Of a DNA stretch of 64,000 nucleotides, positions 36,202 through 47,429 are shown in pieces. Positions within the stretch are counted from its first letter, which is position 1. Each line of letters begins with the position of its first letter. A program made the position numbers and the translations under genes. The DNA comes from Apostichopus japonicus (taxonomy: Eukaryota; Echinodermata; Holothuroidea; Aspidochirotida; Stichopodidae): positions 24,812,213-24,876,212 of the forward strand of contig NC_092574.1 in NCBI RefSeq assembly GCF_037975245.1. The letters are read 5' to 3'. Below the pieces are notes generated by a model. It worked only from the letters and a program-made list of their open reading frames with translations, did no database searches and had not been told where the DNA came from.

Positions 36202-36273
36202 ATGGCTGAGTCTTTAACAACTTTTCTTACAAATAAAGGTTTCCACGAAGTGAAAACAGTTTTCGAGGGAAAG
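36202..36273 (+). CDS. first exon of element cargo gene, SAM-like N-terminus
   Basis: ATG at 36,202 in a good context (agcaATGG) opens MAESLTTFLTNKG, then FHEVKTVFEGK, ending at 36,273 against GTATGT, a strong splice donor. The pattern of Leu, Phe and a small-residue turn fits the first helices of a SAM (sterile alpha motif) domain, a protein-protein or RNA-binding module. It parallels the first exon in the other TIR element (start MAE after repair of one base, end FEG, donor GTATGT). Phase 0 here versus phase 1 there is a discrepancy. The exon is inferred, not proven. The protein would be very short if joined directly to 38,111-38,257. Confidence 0.45.
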
Positions 36274-36431
36274 GTATGTATGTTTTTTGTTGTTTTCCAA
36301 TTAATACAGAATAAAAGCTTGGCAGTTCGTAACGTTAGTTATTCTAGGCTTGTGCGCGAGGTAGGCCTAGCTAGGCTGTACCATAGCAAATAGGGCCTAG
36401 GCTGTTGTTATAATTGGTGGGGCCTATTAAC

Positions 36432-36565
36432 ACGATCGTCGGCGAATAAGCACGCCGGTCCTGCATATGTACCCGATCGTCGGGCAAATCAGCCCGCCTG
36501 TCCTGCATATGTACCCGATCGTCCGGCGAATAAGCACGCTTGTCAGGACTGCAATATGTAGGATG
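36432..36565. repeat. ~43-bp tandem repeat in the element's intron
   Basis: Three units beginning cgatcgtcSGgc and ending tcctgcatatgtacc or a variant. They are more GC-rich and CpG-rich than the surroundings. Two further units occur at 37,228-37,325. Confidence 0.75.
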
Positions 36566-37039
36566 GTGACTTCGAAGTTCGCCCACTTAAGACTTAAAAC
36601 ACCCCAAAACTAAATCTTCTGGTATAAATCATTTGAAAATATACTTCATATGGTGGGAGAATTTTGTTATAGTACGATACACGGCCAAACTTTCTTTCCT
36701 GCAAACTGTTTTCACGTTGTTTTCCAAGAAGATTCTTCGTGATTGTGCAACTGGTATTTCTTGCTAGAGTATTGCGAATTTCGGCCACGCAACCTACAGT
36801 GTGGCGCTGGTAAAAATTGGTGGCGCTGTTGCTCTTTCAGTAATTATAACAGACTTCATAGATCTTCGTCATTTTATTGACAAATATGTAAGTAATTTCT
36901 TGCACACGGGTCATTTTGGAGAGAAAATAACTGTAGCTTCGTACTTTTTGGTGAAATTTGGCTCTTCCTGTAGGTTTTCATGGTGAAAATCGTGTATTTC
37001 TTAGGGTGCCCGAACTTCGCAGTATGGCGAACTTCGCAA

Positions 37040-37495
37040 TACTGACTATACTCGATCGTCCCAAAATGAATCTAGCCTAGGCTAGGTTAACCTCATAACA
37101 AATACTTGGACATAATAATGCTCAAGAAATTGCAAAACAAAGTACTATTATGCATAGATTGTAAGCACCCTTAATTATTTGAAAAATGTAGTTACTGCTA
37201 CAGCCATTACAGCATGAAGCTATCACGGTACCAGATCGTCGGGCAAATTAGCCCGCCTGTCCTGCATATGAACCCAATCGTCGGGCGAATAAGCACGCTT
37301 GTCAGGACTGCAATATGTACTCGATCGTCCCAAATGAATCTAGGCTTGGTTAACCTCATAACAAATACTTGAACATAATAATGCTGAAGAAATTGCAAAA
37401 CACAGTACTATTATGCATAGATTGTAAGCACCCTTAATTATTTGAAAAATGTAGTTACTGCTACAGCCATTACAGCATGAAGCTATCATGATTCT
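37040..37495. repeat. ~270-bp tandem duplication
   Basis: The segment from about 37,049 to 37,227 (cgatcgtccc ... gcatgaagctatca) recurs at about 37,319-37,492 with few differences. The intervening block holds two of the 43-bp CpG-rich units. A local duplication within the second TIR element. Confidence 0.8.
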
Positions 37496-38110
37496 GTTAA
37501 ACAATTACCATTGTATTTAAATCATGTGGAAACTGGAAAAGAATTGGTATGCTTTTGCTATTTTATTAAACATATAGTGGGCCATCAGTCTTTACTATAA
37601 GATTTTACAGTAATATTACCATTCACTAATCTTATGAAATCAGTTTCTTTTACAAGCAGATAGACATATTAGTGAAATCAGTAGGCTAAAATGTAAATCA
37701 TATTCCTTGTTCACTGGTTTTCTATGCTGATGAAATGGAATCAGGAGATGTCATGAACAATTTATCCTTCAAAAGAGAAATTTCTGAAAACAACTAACAA
37801 CAAACCTTGCTTGGTAACCATGTACCTGCCAAAATCAACATGATAACCCATAAATGTTAGGTTGAATTTGAATCCACCTTCACATAACACATCTCACCCG
37901 CCATGGATGACATATTGCTGCCTATCATGAATTGATATATCTCCTTCGTACAATGCCAGTCATGTTCTTCTTTCTCCATTCTCTCCTAAATATTATTCTA
38001 GTCTAGTCCACATCGAACTCTACCTCTAAACATATCTTTTTTTAAGAATGTTTTGATTCATACCATATTGCTTGTCCTTTATCACATTTATTTTTATCTT
38101 CACCAAACAG

Positions 38111-38257
38111 GAGGGCACAGATATTGAGAGCGCAGCACAGGGCAGACAAGGACAATATTGGCAGCCTTTCATCCTATCTCTCGGACCAGAATTGAACCCC
38201 AAACAATTCTTCATTGTGGCAGATAAACTGGCCATTCCAACAGGGACAGAGGCGTAG
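38111..38257 (+). CDS. terminal exon of element cargo gene (xPKQxF motif)
   Basis: Preceded by a pyrimidine-rich tract ending caccaaacag, a good splice acceptor. It encodes 48 residues to a TAG at 38,255-38,257: EGTDIESAAQGRQGQYW, then QPFILSLGPEL, NPKQFFIVADKLAIPTGTEA. The block QPFILSLG...NPKQFFIV aligns without gaps to QYVLLLGG...HPKQSFVI in the 2.9-9.85 kb element. That other exon goes on with an FKLFYVLNLNY segment, which is absent here, so this copy may be C-terminally truncated by the stop. Phase 0 entry fits the phase-0 exit of exon 36,202-36,273. Function unknown. Confidence 0.45.
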   Translation, partial: EGTDIESAAQGRQGQYWQPFILSLGPELNPKQFFIVADKLAIPTGTEA

Positions 38258-39994
38258 AACATACATTTAACATAGACTATACACCCCCTCTACACTGTGA
38301 GTTCCATGCTTCCATGGTGTATGGAATTTTGCAACCAACAGAAGTGAAGTCTCTAGTCCGAATCCTTGCCACATCAATAAGGGCAGTCAGCATGGAGTAA
38401 TTTCAAGGAGTGAATGTTAAATTTTATTGCTCTGTAGGCCGGAATCCCGTCTGTCAGCGTGGAGTAACTTTAAAAGGGTGTGAAGACTCGCGCAAAAAGA
38501 ACGTCTAATGCCGGTAATCTGACCTAGTTTCAAATGAGGTGTGAAAGAAGTGTTAGACACTGCCATCGATCCCAGAAAATACAAACACAGCTTGCTACCG
38601 TCGGTGATTAGACACTTGTGTACAGTCAGTACATACAGCTGCGGTCAATACCCACATCACAGTGTATAAACGATACAGCGATGAACATCTCAGGTCCAGC
38701 TAAAGATATCAAGGTATCACGTTTCATTACTGTCTGTCTTTGTTAGCGACACGAACAAACATCACTTGCAAGCAACAGAAAGTTAACTTTTTCAGATGGC
38801 TGCATGCTGTTTGGGACAAGTCTTCAATACCTTTAAGGAGTAACTAACACATACCCTAAAATGTTAAATTGATTACCCAGAGTTTACCAACAGTTTTATA
38901 TGAATAGGGCTCCAGAAATAAATATTTCATTGATTTTTGGTTGTCAAAAATGTTTTTTAATGATACTGAACTAATTATGAATGTAATTAAACAAACACCT
39001 AGTTGCCAAAAAAACTTTGTTGTATGATTTTTCGAGCATGTTATTTTAATGTTTACTTTAATGTTCCCACATTTCACTGCACTCACTATGTTGAAGGTTT
39101 ATTTAATTAAGCAATTAATTAAGCTAATATTATTTATTATGCACAATATTCCATAACTTGTGCCATGAAAAGCAAGTAACCTGATTATTATAAATTCAGT
39201 AACTGTAGAAAATTCCATTTGAGAATATCCTTTCCTCATTATTTTTTAGTCGACTTTGAGTCACATTTTTTTTTCAGCTTGAGCCCGACATTAAATGATT
39301 CACGTCAGACAATTTATAAAACTTCAAAATTTGATTGAAATCCCAATCAAAATCACTATACATGATTACTATCAGAAAGTTAAGAAATAATTGAGGGTGG
39401 TATAATAGTCACATGTGCTGTTTTTACATACAAATTTGCTTTATATGAATGCCATATCATGAAATTGTGAATGCAGTATATAATAATTCATGTTTATCTA
39501 ATAGCCATTATGAAGTTAGTGCCATTCTGTTAACTGCTTGTAATATGTTGTTTTGTGTTTGCTGGATAACGACTTTCAGCAATCGCCAATCTATATCATT
39601 GAAACACAAAGTATTTAAATGTTGACGGCACTGATATATAGTTTAACCATTCCTAATATTTTATAAATAACCTGCTGAAAATTTGTCATATGTTTTCCCC
39701 ATTTTGAAATCATTCTAAGAAATTGTTGCTTCTATACATTAATGATTTACAACTGGAAAAAAGGCAATGTACCAGATCCATTGTACTATCGTCGTGTTTC
39801 CATCCTATCCCTTTTGTAAAGGCAGGATCGTATAGTTACTATATCCTTTACAGTGGAAAATTTAAAGTTCAGTGAGATCGGGAGATGGGATCAGCTGGGT
39901 ATATAACGACTCAATTTACAGCTGTGTTGTCAATGAATTCCAGGGTATTACCACCTGGTGGTAATATACAAAGAATTTAAAGTGCTTTCTGTTG

Positions 39995-40097
39995 CAGTGG
40001 TGTTGCCAGACATATGAATTTTGGTTGGTGATATGTCTATTTGTGAATTCCCTCTTGGGGGAGGGGTTCCCCAGGCCACCCATTGGCGACATCACTG
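39995..40097. mobile_element. short MITE-like fragment, CAGTGGYGTYGCCAG ends
   Basis: Starts cagtggtgttgccag and ends ttggcgacatcactg, near-inverted ends shared with the larger copy at 43,160-43,480. 103 bp, heavily deleted, sitting inside the second TIR element. Confidence 0.55.
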
Positions 40098-41035
40098 ATC
40101 TGTTCTCAACTCACCTAATCCTTTTTCAAAAAAATTAAAGAACATTTTAGATGGCCCAATTCAAGCAGAAATTTGACAGATTAATATTGAACTGAAAATA
40201 TGTCACTGTTATGTAAAGCATCTTTTTAATTTGAACGTTTGTTGGAAAGATAACATGTTGTGTTGAACATCCTTCAGAATATTGTAGTTTTGATTTCTGT
40301 TTTTTTTTTAATATGATAACGAAAATTCTATAAGAATATATTAGTGAGTTAGTGGAAATAAAATTACTGTTCGGTGGATATTGGCAATTATATTTCTTGA
40401 TGGAATACCATTTTTAATGTACTTTGTGTGTGACTGTCACAACGATTTTCTGGTCTTTATAGCCTAACATGATTGGATGTGAAGGCGAAGTCACTCAATG
40501 AAGTAGCACCTTTCAATAAATTCCCCTTCGTTAACAGATCATTGAATGTTGTCTTTGATGGCCTTAAATGCATCTATATTGAAGAATTCCAGCACCAAGC
40601 TAACACGGAGGATCAATAGAAAAGCTTGTTCAATCCAGGATTTGCAGTTTATAAGATTGACAGTATAGCTGTGATGTGTAATAATTCAGTCTAAAGGAGC
40701 GACTGTTCAGTCTGATATCAGTCTAATAGACTGAGCGTATTCAATCTAATTAACACTGGTGCTGCAATAAATCAGTCTAAACTGCTGACTGTTCAGTCTA
40801 AAGTGGTTTGATTTTCAGTCTATTAGACTGCAGAGTACTCAGTCTAATTAAGACTGACCTTCAGTCTTTACATTTCAGACTGAAATTCAGTCTAAGTAGT
40901 CTGATCCCTTATCCCATCCATCATTAGACTGAAATTTCAGTCGATTAGACTGAAATTTCAGTCTCTCATTTTAAGAGAGTAAAATCGGTGGGCATTTCCT
41001 GAGCCACATGTTATTTTGTGAGAGACTATTAGTCT

Positions 41036-41563
41036 CTCTATCTTACATGATAGTGAATCAAACTCAGCCATCTTCACTATATCTAACATGATAGTGAATC
41101 AAACTGGACCATCTTCTCTATCTGACATGATAGTGAATCAAACTCAACCATCTTCTCTATCTAACATGATAGTGAATCAAACTCAACCATCTTCTCTATC
41201 TTACATGATAGTGAATCAAACTCAACCATCTTCTCTGTCTTACATGATAGTGAATCAAACTCAACCATCTTCTCTATCTGACATGATAGTGAATCAAACT
41301 CAACCATCTTCTCTATCTAACATGATAGTGAATCAAACTCAACCATTTTCTCTATCTTACATGATAGTGAATCAAACTCAACCATCTCTCTATCTTACAT
41401 GATAGTGAATCAAACTCAACCATCTTCTCTATCTTACATGATAGTGAATCAAACTCAACCATCTTCTCTATCTTGCATGATAGTGAATCAAACTCAACCA
41501 TCTTCTCTATCTTACATGATAGTGTATCAAACTCAGCCATCTTCTCTATTTTACACGATAGAG
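41036..41563. repeat. 39-bp minisatellite, about 13 copies
   Basis: The unit starts acatgatagtgaatcaaac and continues tcaaccatcttctctatctt. It begins about 55 bp outside the right end of the second TIR element. Because 39 is a multiple of three, frames stay open on both strands; the repeated MIVNQTQPSSLSY peptide is an artefact of the repeat unless shown otherwise. Confidence 0.95.
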
Positions 41564-41569
41564 TTTTTT

Positions 41570-43155
41570 TGCCCGTATTGTTCCTCTTTCTTTGTTTTTG
41601 TCCATAATATATATAAAAATTCTTGCTGTGGTCGTATCAGTAAGGTGCCAAATTGCAGTATGATTTTCTTTTCCGATCATTCGCTTTTCATTTCATATTT
41701 TCAATAGGTAAAAATAGTTTGACACCGACACCATGCCAATGTTAGGCGATGTTTAAGAACATATTATACATTGGCAAAACCAATCTCTGTTACAGGGAAC
41801 AAACACTTTAACAAACTGAGAAAGAACACCATTACGAATGTTAACATAATATGTAAGTGACAGAAAGATGTTTTACTTAAACTTGCTCAAGCCTTATGTG
41901 CGATATAGTATTAAACCTGTGATTGCACCAAATTTCATTTTCCACCTTTTTGAGGAAGTTGACCATCAAAACTATCTCTCTCTGTCAGACAGATCAATGG
42001 TGATGGTTGGTATGGGTTTCCTAAACAACTCTAGCTTTTAGATTTGCTGTACAAATGCCAAACAATATTTCAGATCAAAATTTATATTTTTTTTATTCCA
42101 ACTGGAATTAGTATAGGAAAATCGCCGGGGATCACAAATCGAAAGGTATACTGAGGAGTTCTTCCTCACAACATAGAATACATGTCGTCTGTAGTTTATA
42201 GCTGAAAGCAGTTCATAGCTGGTATTTGTAAGCCATTCATTATTACTTATACATGAACTAGTTCCATATATTTGAAATTCTTTCAATAAAGACATTAAAA
42301 AAAAAAAAAACATTTCACCCATATATGTTAATTTCTGTCAAATTTAAGTATTCATGAAATTCCTTTCTTTAAATTAACTTGCAGATCAGTCTCAAAATGC
42401 TGTCCATAATGGAATGTGTCTATCACGCGCTATTAATTGATGACCAGGCTATACCAAACTAATTATGCTATACCAAACTAATTATACCAAACTAATTATA
42501 GCCCCAGCCGAACACGTTTTTAACGCTATTTGAAAGATTTTGTTTTTAATGTGAGCCTCAAGAAAGAGATTCTTTGCATATTATTCACAGTTAAATCCAG
42601 CATGTGATTTGTGAATCTTTTTCACTATGTGCATACTAATTTTTTTTCACCCAATCCCTTGGTGTGTCTCATAAATTAACTTAAAAGAGTAATATAATCA
42701 AATCTATCACTGATGATAAACAGGAAAGCCGCTTGTAATTATCTTTGATAAACTTAATCTTTTGAATCATTTTCGGCAGGAAAGAATGATAATAACGTGT
42801 AAATGTGGAAGTATCATAGGTTATTGACAAAGGAATATGTGACGAATTAAGGTACTTTCTTTTGTGGCGGTGGTGGTGGGGCGGGGGGGGGGGGGTGGAG
42901 ATGAATTGATATTGAGAACGAACGATATTATTGGTAAGCCACGTGGCAAATATTGCAGCAATTCCATAGCTCGGGGATAATTACCCCTAGACTGTACGTT
43001 GTTCATGCAATGAGGCCTAATTGTAGTCATAAAGGAATATATGGTACATTATTAGGGAAATAACCTCCCTTAAAGTCTCAGTACGTGTTAGCCAAAATTA
43101 AACTTCGACCTTTCCAGCTTACTGCACTAAAAATTCAGTGAAAATGACACCGTTC
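41570..43155. other. no recognisable gene
   Basis: AT-rich. Contains a poly-A run (42,297-42,310), a small triplication of ctataccaaactaattat (about 42,448-42,500) and a poly-G run (about 42,878-42,893). Confidence 0.5.
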
Positions 43156-43159
43156 TATG

Positions 43160-43480
43160 CAGTGGCGTCGCCAGGGGGTGGCCTAGGTTGAGGGGGTGGG
43201 GCACGTGCCCTCCCAATAAATTGTGAAATTAACAAAATTAACAACATAAATATCGGACAGACGAGGCCCGAAAATTCTTGAACATAAAGATACTTCAAGT
43301 TGCAAAATATAGCACCTGATTGCATCTACGGACCGTCAATTAATTAAAATTTTCTCAAAGCGGACGGGGACACCCCCTCCCCTTAGCCGCCTCCCCCAGG
43401 ACGGCATTCACAAATAAACGTTGTGCCCATAATTAAGTGCTATGCCGCCCAAGATTGAAATGTCTGGCGACGCGCCACTG
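43160..43480. mobile_element. hAT-like MITE
   Basis: Left end cagtggcgtcgccag; right end, reverse-complemented, cagtggcgcgtcgccag. Length 321 bp, no coding capacity. The CAGTGGCG start is typical of hAT-type ends. I do not see a clean 8-bp duplication (gttctatg and gttcggcc share only gttc), so the superfamily is tentative. Confidence 0.6.
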
Positions 43481-43722
43481 GTTCGGCCTAGGCTTACTTT
43501 CACTTTCGTGGCTAGCCTGTCTTAGGTCAGCTCTATCTTTATCTCGGTCTTACCGATGTAGCTTGCGAAATAGTGTCATTACCTGCCATTGCAATGAATA
43601 AACAGGTGTTCATTCATACTTAGTAAAGATTCCTAAATCCTATTGGTCCATTCAGGTCAGCTGACCGTGGTTAATCCTGTGAGTAACGCACGGTAAAATT
43701 ACGGGGCATCACTTTAATAAAT

Positions 43723-43772
43723 CTTGGTTATATCATGGAGGTCTGTTTTTACCTCCATGGTTATATATAACC
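43723..43772. repeat. short perfect hairpin
   Basis: ttggttatatcatggaggt and its reverse complement surround a T-rich 8-base loop. A strong stem-loop of unknown role, possibly a minimal foldback element. Confidence 0.7.
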
Positions 43773-43828
43773 AAAAATGTTTTGTTTTATGATTTTTTTC
43801 AGACACAAATGGTAGTGTATGAATGAAC

Positions 43829-43995
43829 GGGGTTAATCAACGGTCTAGCGTGCGTTACTCACATGATTAATGCACTCCGGGTGTTAATGCTATCGCTGGA
43901 TGCACTCGGGCTCCGCCCTCGTGCATCGCTTGCATTATCCCCCGATCGTGCATTAATCCATGTGAGTAACGCACGCTAGACCGTTGATTAACCCC
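43829..43995. mobile_element. foldback element with ~45-bp inverted arms
   Basis: The left arm starts ggggttaatcaacggtctag and runs through cgtgcgttactcaca; the right arm is its near-perfect reverse complement ending in gattaacccc at 43,995. The centre is CpG-rich (ctcgggctccgccctcg). A related fragment (ttaatcctgtgagtaacgcac) lies at about 43,670-43,693. MITE-like, no coding. Confidence 0.7.
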
Positions 43996-43999
43996 TTAT

Positions 44000-45220
44000 T
44001 TCAAACGTTTCTCCTTGGAATTGTAATATTAGAGGATACGAGTTTAGGACTGCATTAAAATCTTGATCAGGTCGGATGTGTAGACTATTTTGTTTACATT
44101 TGTGTAATGAACATGCTGACATGGGCGGTGGCAGTGTTTTTACGGTAAACCGTTCGCGCCATAAGGGCAACAGAAAATACATTTCTTTCTTTCGATTGCG
44201 ACAGCTTTTCTCCATTAAACCCACCTGGTCATTGTAAACGAGAACGCTCCAAACTTTCTTTTTTTATTATGTTTAAATGAACCGATGAAAGTGACGCTAT
44301 CAGAAACATGATATATTAGAGAAAATATAGTTATAAATGAAAACAAAAATTGAAGAAGAAAACATGTCTCTTTTTATGGATGTTATTATCTAGCCAGGAA
44401 TTTAATTACAAACAAGAAATGATGATGCCGTGCCTTAGGCATCTGAAAGTTTATTTCAGATCAAGTTGGCATGACGAACGTGCCTCGTTGGTTGGTAGAT
44501 TTGACATGGTAAACTGTCAAGATTACAACTGGGTGTTTGATTTTCTCTGTCACCAAGTACTTGCTTGTAGGTTTATTACAAAGGTCAACATAAAAATAGA
44601 GAAATGTACGGTATATAGGACAAAACGCTTGCAAGGCATTCTGTCAAGAACGTTCACATTAACGTGTATACATGTGCTTCTGATATATATTGTTTTATCA
44701 TCGACTCATTACTATAGCATATAAAGGCGTTAGAAGTGTAGGGGTTGTAGAGGGTCCGCTGAAATCCCACCCCTCCCTCCTACCCCCACCCACCACCGCC
44801 CTCCCGACAACGTGGGATTAGGAGCACGTTCTGCTCGCCCACCTTTTCAACTAGGGATACACTATAAGGCAGTACTAACTCATGCAACTAAAGATCCATT
44901 GTATTATGGTACGGAGTGCCAGGCAATCACAACATCAAGTTTTTCTCATATTATAATTTTCGATTTCGTGTCGGGATTTCGAAAAAAGTTGAATTTTCAA
45001 AACTTCAGTGAAAACATATTGACTTTCACACAGTTTTCCATGTCACCGCATATACAATACTCTGGTGAATAGCCCTATTCCCTATTCCCCGCGATTTTTC
45101 CCCCTCCCCCCCTAAAAGCTATCTGATATATGAGGCGAAATATCCAGTTTATTCACAACTTGTCAGGAGTGCAATTATGTATACCATTAGAGAATAAAAT
45201 CAAGTACCCCCCTCACAACC
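44000..45220. other. no recognisable gene
   Basis: Moderate-length open frames (for example 44,350-44,724 plus, 124 codons) have no motif I can name and unremarkable composition. The C-rich patch near 44,758-44,806 is simple sequence. Confidence 0.45.
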
Positions 45221-45288
45221 ATAGGCGTAGGAGCCTGATTTGATTTGGGGGGGGGGCTGTAATGACTTGCCGAAAAATATTGCCAAAA

Positions 45289-45431
45289 TTTTTCGCGCGC
45301 TATGCGCGCGTTCAACATCTTAATGTGCTATCTTATAGACATTCATCGGTTATTACATCACATGACGATAACCGATGAACGCATATATGACATGCACAAT
45401 AAGATGTTAAACGCGCGCGAAGCGCGAAAAA
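45289..45431. repeat. long CpG-rich inverted repeat
   Basis: The left arm (ttcgcgcgctatgcgcgcgtt, then caacatcttaatgtgc) pairs with gcacaataagatgttaaac plus gcgcgcgaagcgcgaaaa on the right. An inner pair cattcatcggttat / ataaccgatgaacg extends the stem. It lies downstream of a ggcgtaggagcc sequence typical of dispersed repeat ends. Confidence 0.7.
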
Positions 45432-45887
45432 CTTTTGTTATATCTTCTCTGTTATTACCCTTCCATATTGGTTATAATTATTGGGGAAGCACGGTTACAA
45501 TAATAGCGATAATAATATCAGTTTAACCATTGAAAAAAACACATTGCAAATTATTCTTCTTTCAGTAGGTGCCCGAAAAATTCTCAGCATATTGCCCAAA
45601 TTTTCACCAAAAAACCTCACACCCCAACGGACATGCATACTATTACAATCAAAATCCTACTGTATTGTACCTAAATAACTGCTCAGTACATTTGCAACCA
45701 TGAACTCTTTGAAACAATTGAAAAATTGTTTCATAACATGCAAATATAGAACCAATTTGCATCAAAGTGATGCCTTCTTTTAACCCACATTTCTCAAAGA
45801 GGAGGTAGAAACCCCTCCACCTTAAGACTTCCCTCAGGCTAGCATAACCTCGCAGCTTTATGTTATTGGTCACTTCAACATAATAAG

Positions 45888-45889
<2 letters not shown>

Positions 45890-45930
<41 letters not shown>
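45890..45930. repeat. (TA)n microsatellite followed by A-rich tract
   Basis: TA run, then about 55 bp of (A)nT to 45,985. Left border of the next PLE. Confidence 0.92.
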
Positions 45931-45935
<5 letters not shown>

Positions 45936-45985
45936 AAAAATAAAAATAAATAAAAATAAAAAAAATAAATAAATAAAAAAAAAGG

Positions 45986-47300
45986 AGGCGTATAAAGAAT
46001 TTGATGTCTCGATGGGGGCGTTCGATGGAGCGGAAGTGTGTGAGCTCGTTGGGCTCTTCATCTTGAACGAGCTCAGAACGAAACTTAACGTGGACAGCGT
46101 TGGGTTGTATAGAGATGACGGGCTCGCAGTGATGCAAAGCCACTCCGGAAGCGAAGCGGACCGCACCAGAAAGGAGATCACCAAAGCATTCCAAGCTTGC
46201 GGACTCAAAATCACGGTGGAAACAGGCAAAAAATCAGTTAACTTCCTTGACGTGAACCTGAACCTAGACACCGGAATGCACCAGCCCTACCGAAAACCCA
46301 ATGACGAACCACTGTACATAAATGTGAAGTCAAACCACCCGCCAGCCATAATCAAGCACATCCCCCTGCAATAGAGAAACGGATATCATCGCTTTCGTCA
46401 GACCAGGACGCCTTCAACAACAACGCACGCATGTATAATGACGCATTGAAGAGTAGCGGGTTCGACGCAACCATTTCGTACACCCAACCCCAGGAGGGTG
46501 AGAAGGAACAGCCTAAGAGGAAAAGAAGGAACCGGAGCAGGAAGATAACATGGTTCAACCCACCTTACAGTAAAAATGTGAATTCTAACGTTGGTGCCCA
46601 GTTTCTCAAACTGGTCGACAAGCACTTCCCTCCCGGGGCAAAGCTGAGGAAAATATTCAACAGGAACACTTTAAAAGTGAGTTACAGTTGTATGAAAAAT
46701 ATGAATTCAATCATAAAATCCCATAATGCTAAAGTAATGAAAAAATTCAACCAAGAAACCCCTATAAGAACCTGCAACTGCAGAGATAGAGCCTCTTGCC
46801 CCTACAGGGTGAGTGCCTTGTCAACGCCGTGGTGTATAAGGCCACAGTTACTTCCGGTGACGATGGCACCACCAGGTCATATGTTGGGCTTACCGGGGGG
46901 GATTTCAAATCTAGATACAATAACCACACTAAGTCTTTCAGAAATAGTAAATACGAGAAGGAGTCTGAGTTATCTAAACACATATGGGGATTGAAGAGAC
47001 AAAAGGTAGATTATTCGGTTAAATGGAGCATAATTAGGCAGTCCGACACTTACCAGCGAGAATCGGGCAACTGCAACCTTTGTATAGAAGAAAAACTGGA
47101 AATCCTACGCACAAGAGGTGACACAATCAATAGGAGATCCGAGCTTATCTCTTTGTGTCGCCATGGGAACCCCAAGCCATTGAACCGTAAACGGTTGAAA
47201 AAGAAGTAGTCTGTTTTGACCATCCACTGGCCTGAAGATCGTCGCTCTATGCGTGCGTGAAACCCAGGGTAGCAATATGGTGTAAATTGTATATCTTGTC
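45986..47300 (+). mobile_element. Penelope-like element, RT palm to GIY-YIG plus 3' hammerhead (5'-truncated)
   Basis: Three consecutive frames build one PLE protein. 46,012-46,374: RT with the YRDDGLA catalytic box, FLDVNL and SNHPPAIIKHIP. 46,431-46,994: KITWFNPPYSKNV, LKVSYSCMKNM and a CNCR...CP zinc-like linker. 46,796-47,209: the GIY-YIG nuclease (VVYKATV, RSYVGLTGGDFKSRYNNH, ELSKHIW, NLCIEEKLEIL). Frameshifts at about 46,370 and 46,805 separate them. It is a different lineage from the other PLEs here, whose RT box is YIDD. The upstream part of RT is missing at the A-rich tract. The 3' end is complete enough to include a hammerhead (47,227-47,280) and stops at (TA)n. Clade not assigned. 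Confidence 0.85.
47227..47280 (+). ncRNA. hammerhead ribozyme motif at PLE 3' end
   Basis: CTGAAGA (47,232-47,238); stem II CG..CGC/GCG.GCG around TCTAT with one bulge; GAAA (47,259-47,262); stem III ACC/GGT closing CAG; cleavage expected after A47271; stem I short (GC/GC, with a possible CCA/TGG extension). Compared with the 18.3-kb motif, stem III position 3 changes from U-A to C-G, a compensatory change that keeps pairing. Confidence 0.65.
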
Positions 47301-47305
47301 TATAT

Positions 47306-47425
<120 letters not shown>

Positions 47426-47429
47426 TGCT

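Larger units (their letters stand above)
35756..40979 (+). mobile_element. second TIR DNA element, TA-flanked, with SAM-like cargo exons
   Basis: The left end is CTCTCTTAAAATGATAGACT and the right end, reverse-complemented, is CTCTCTTAAAATGAGAGACT; one mismatch in the first 23 bases. TA flanks both sides (35,754-35,755 and 40,980-40,981). Both ends are dense in direct and inverted copies of agactgaa/ttcagtct (about 35,770-35,900 and 40,685-40,970), just as the 2.9-9.85 kb element is with agtgttaa. A cargo gene on the plus strand has its promoter-like region (CCAAT boxes near 35,910 and 35,980, TACGTCA near 36,002) at the left end. No transposase seen. The two elements share end layout, TA target and cargo, so I place them in one superfamily, unnamed here. 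Confidence 0.72.

Noticed and set aside
41036-41563. CRISPR-like array (regular 39-bp repeats); likewise 53,030-53,899 and 63,395-63,800
   Set aside because: Contiguous tandem repeats without unique spacers, in a eukaryotic setting; ordinary minisatellites.
44350-44724. 124-codon frame as a gene
   Set aside because: No motif, no splice signals and unremarkable composition; cannot be supported.
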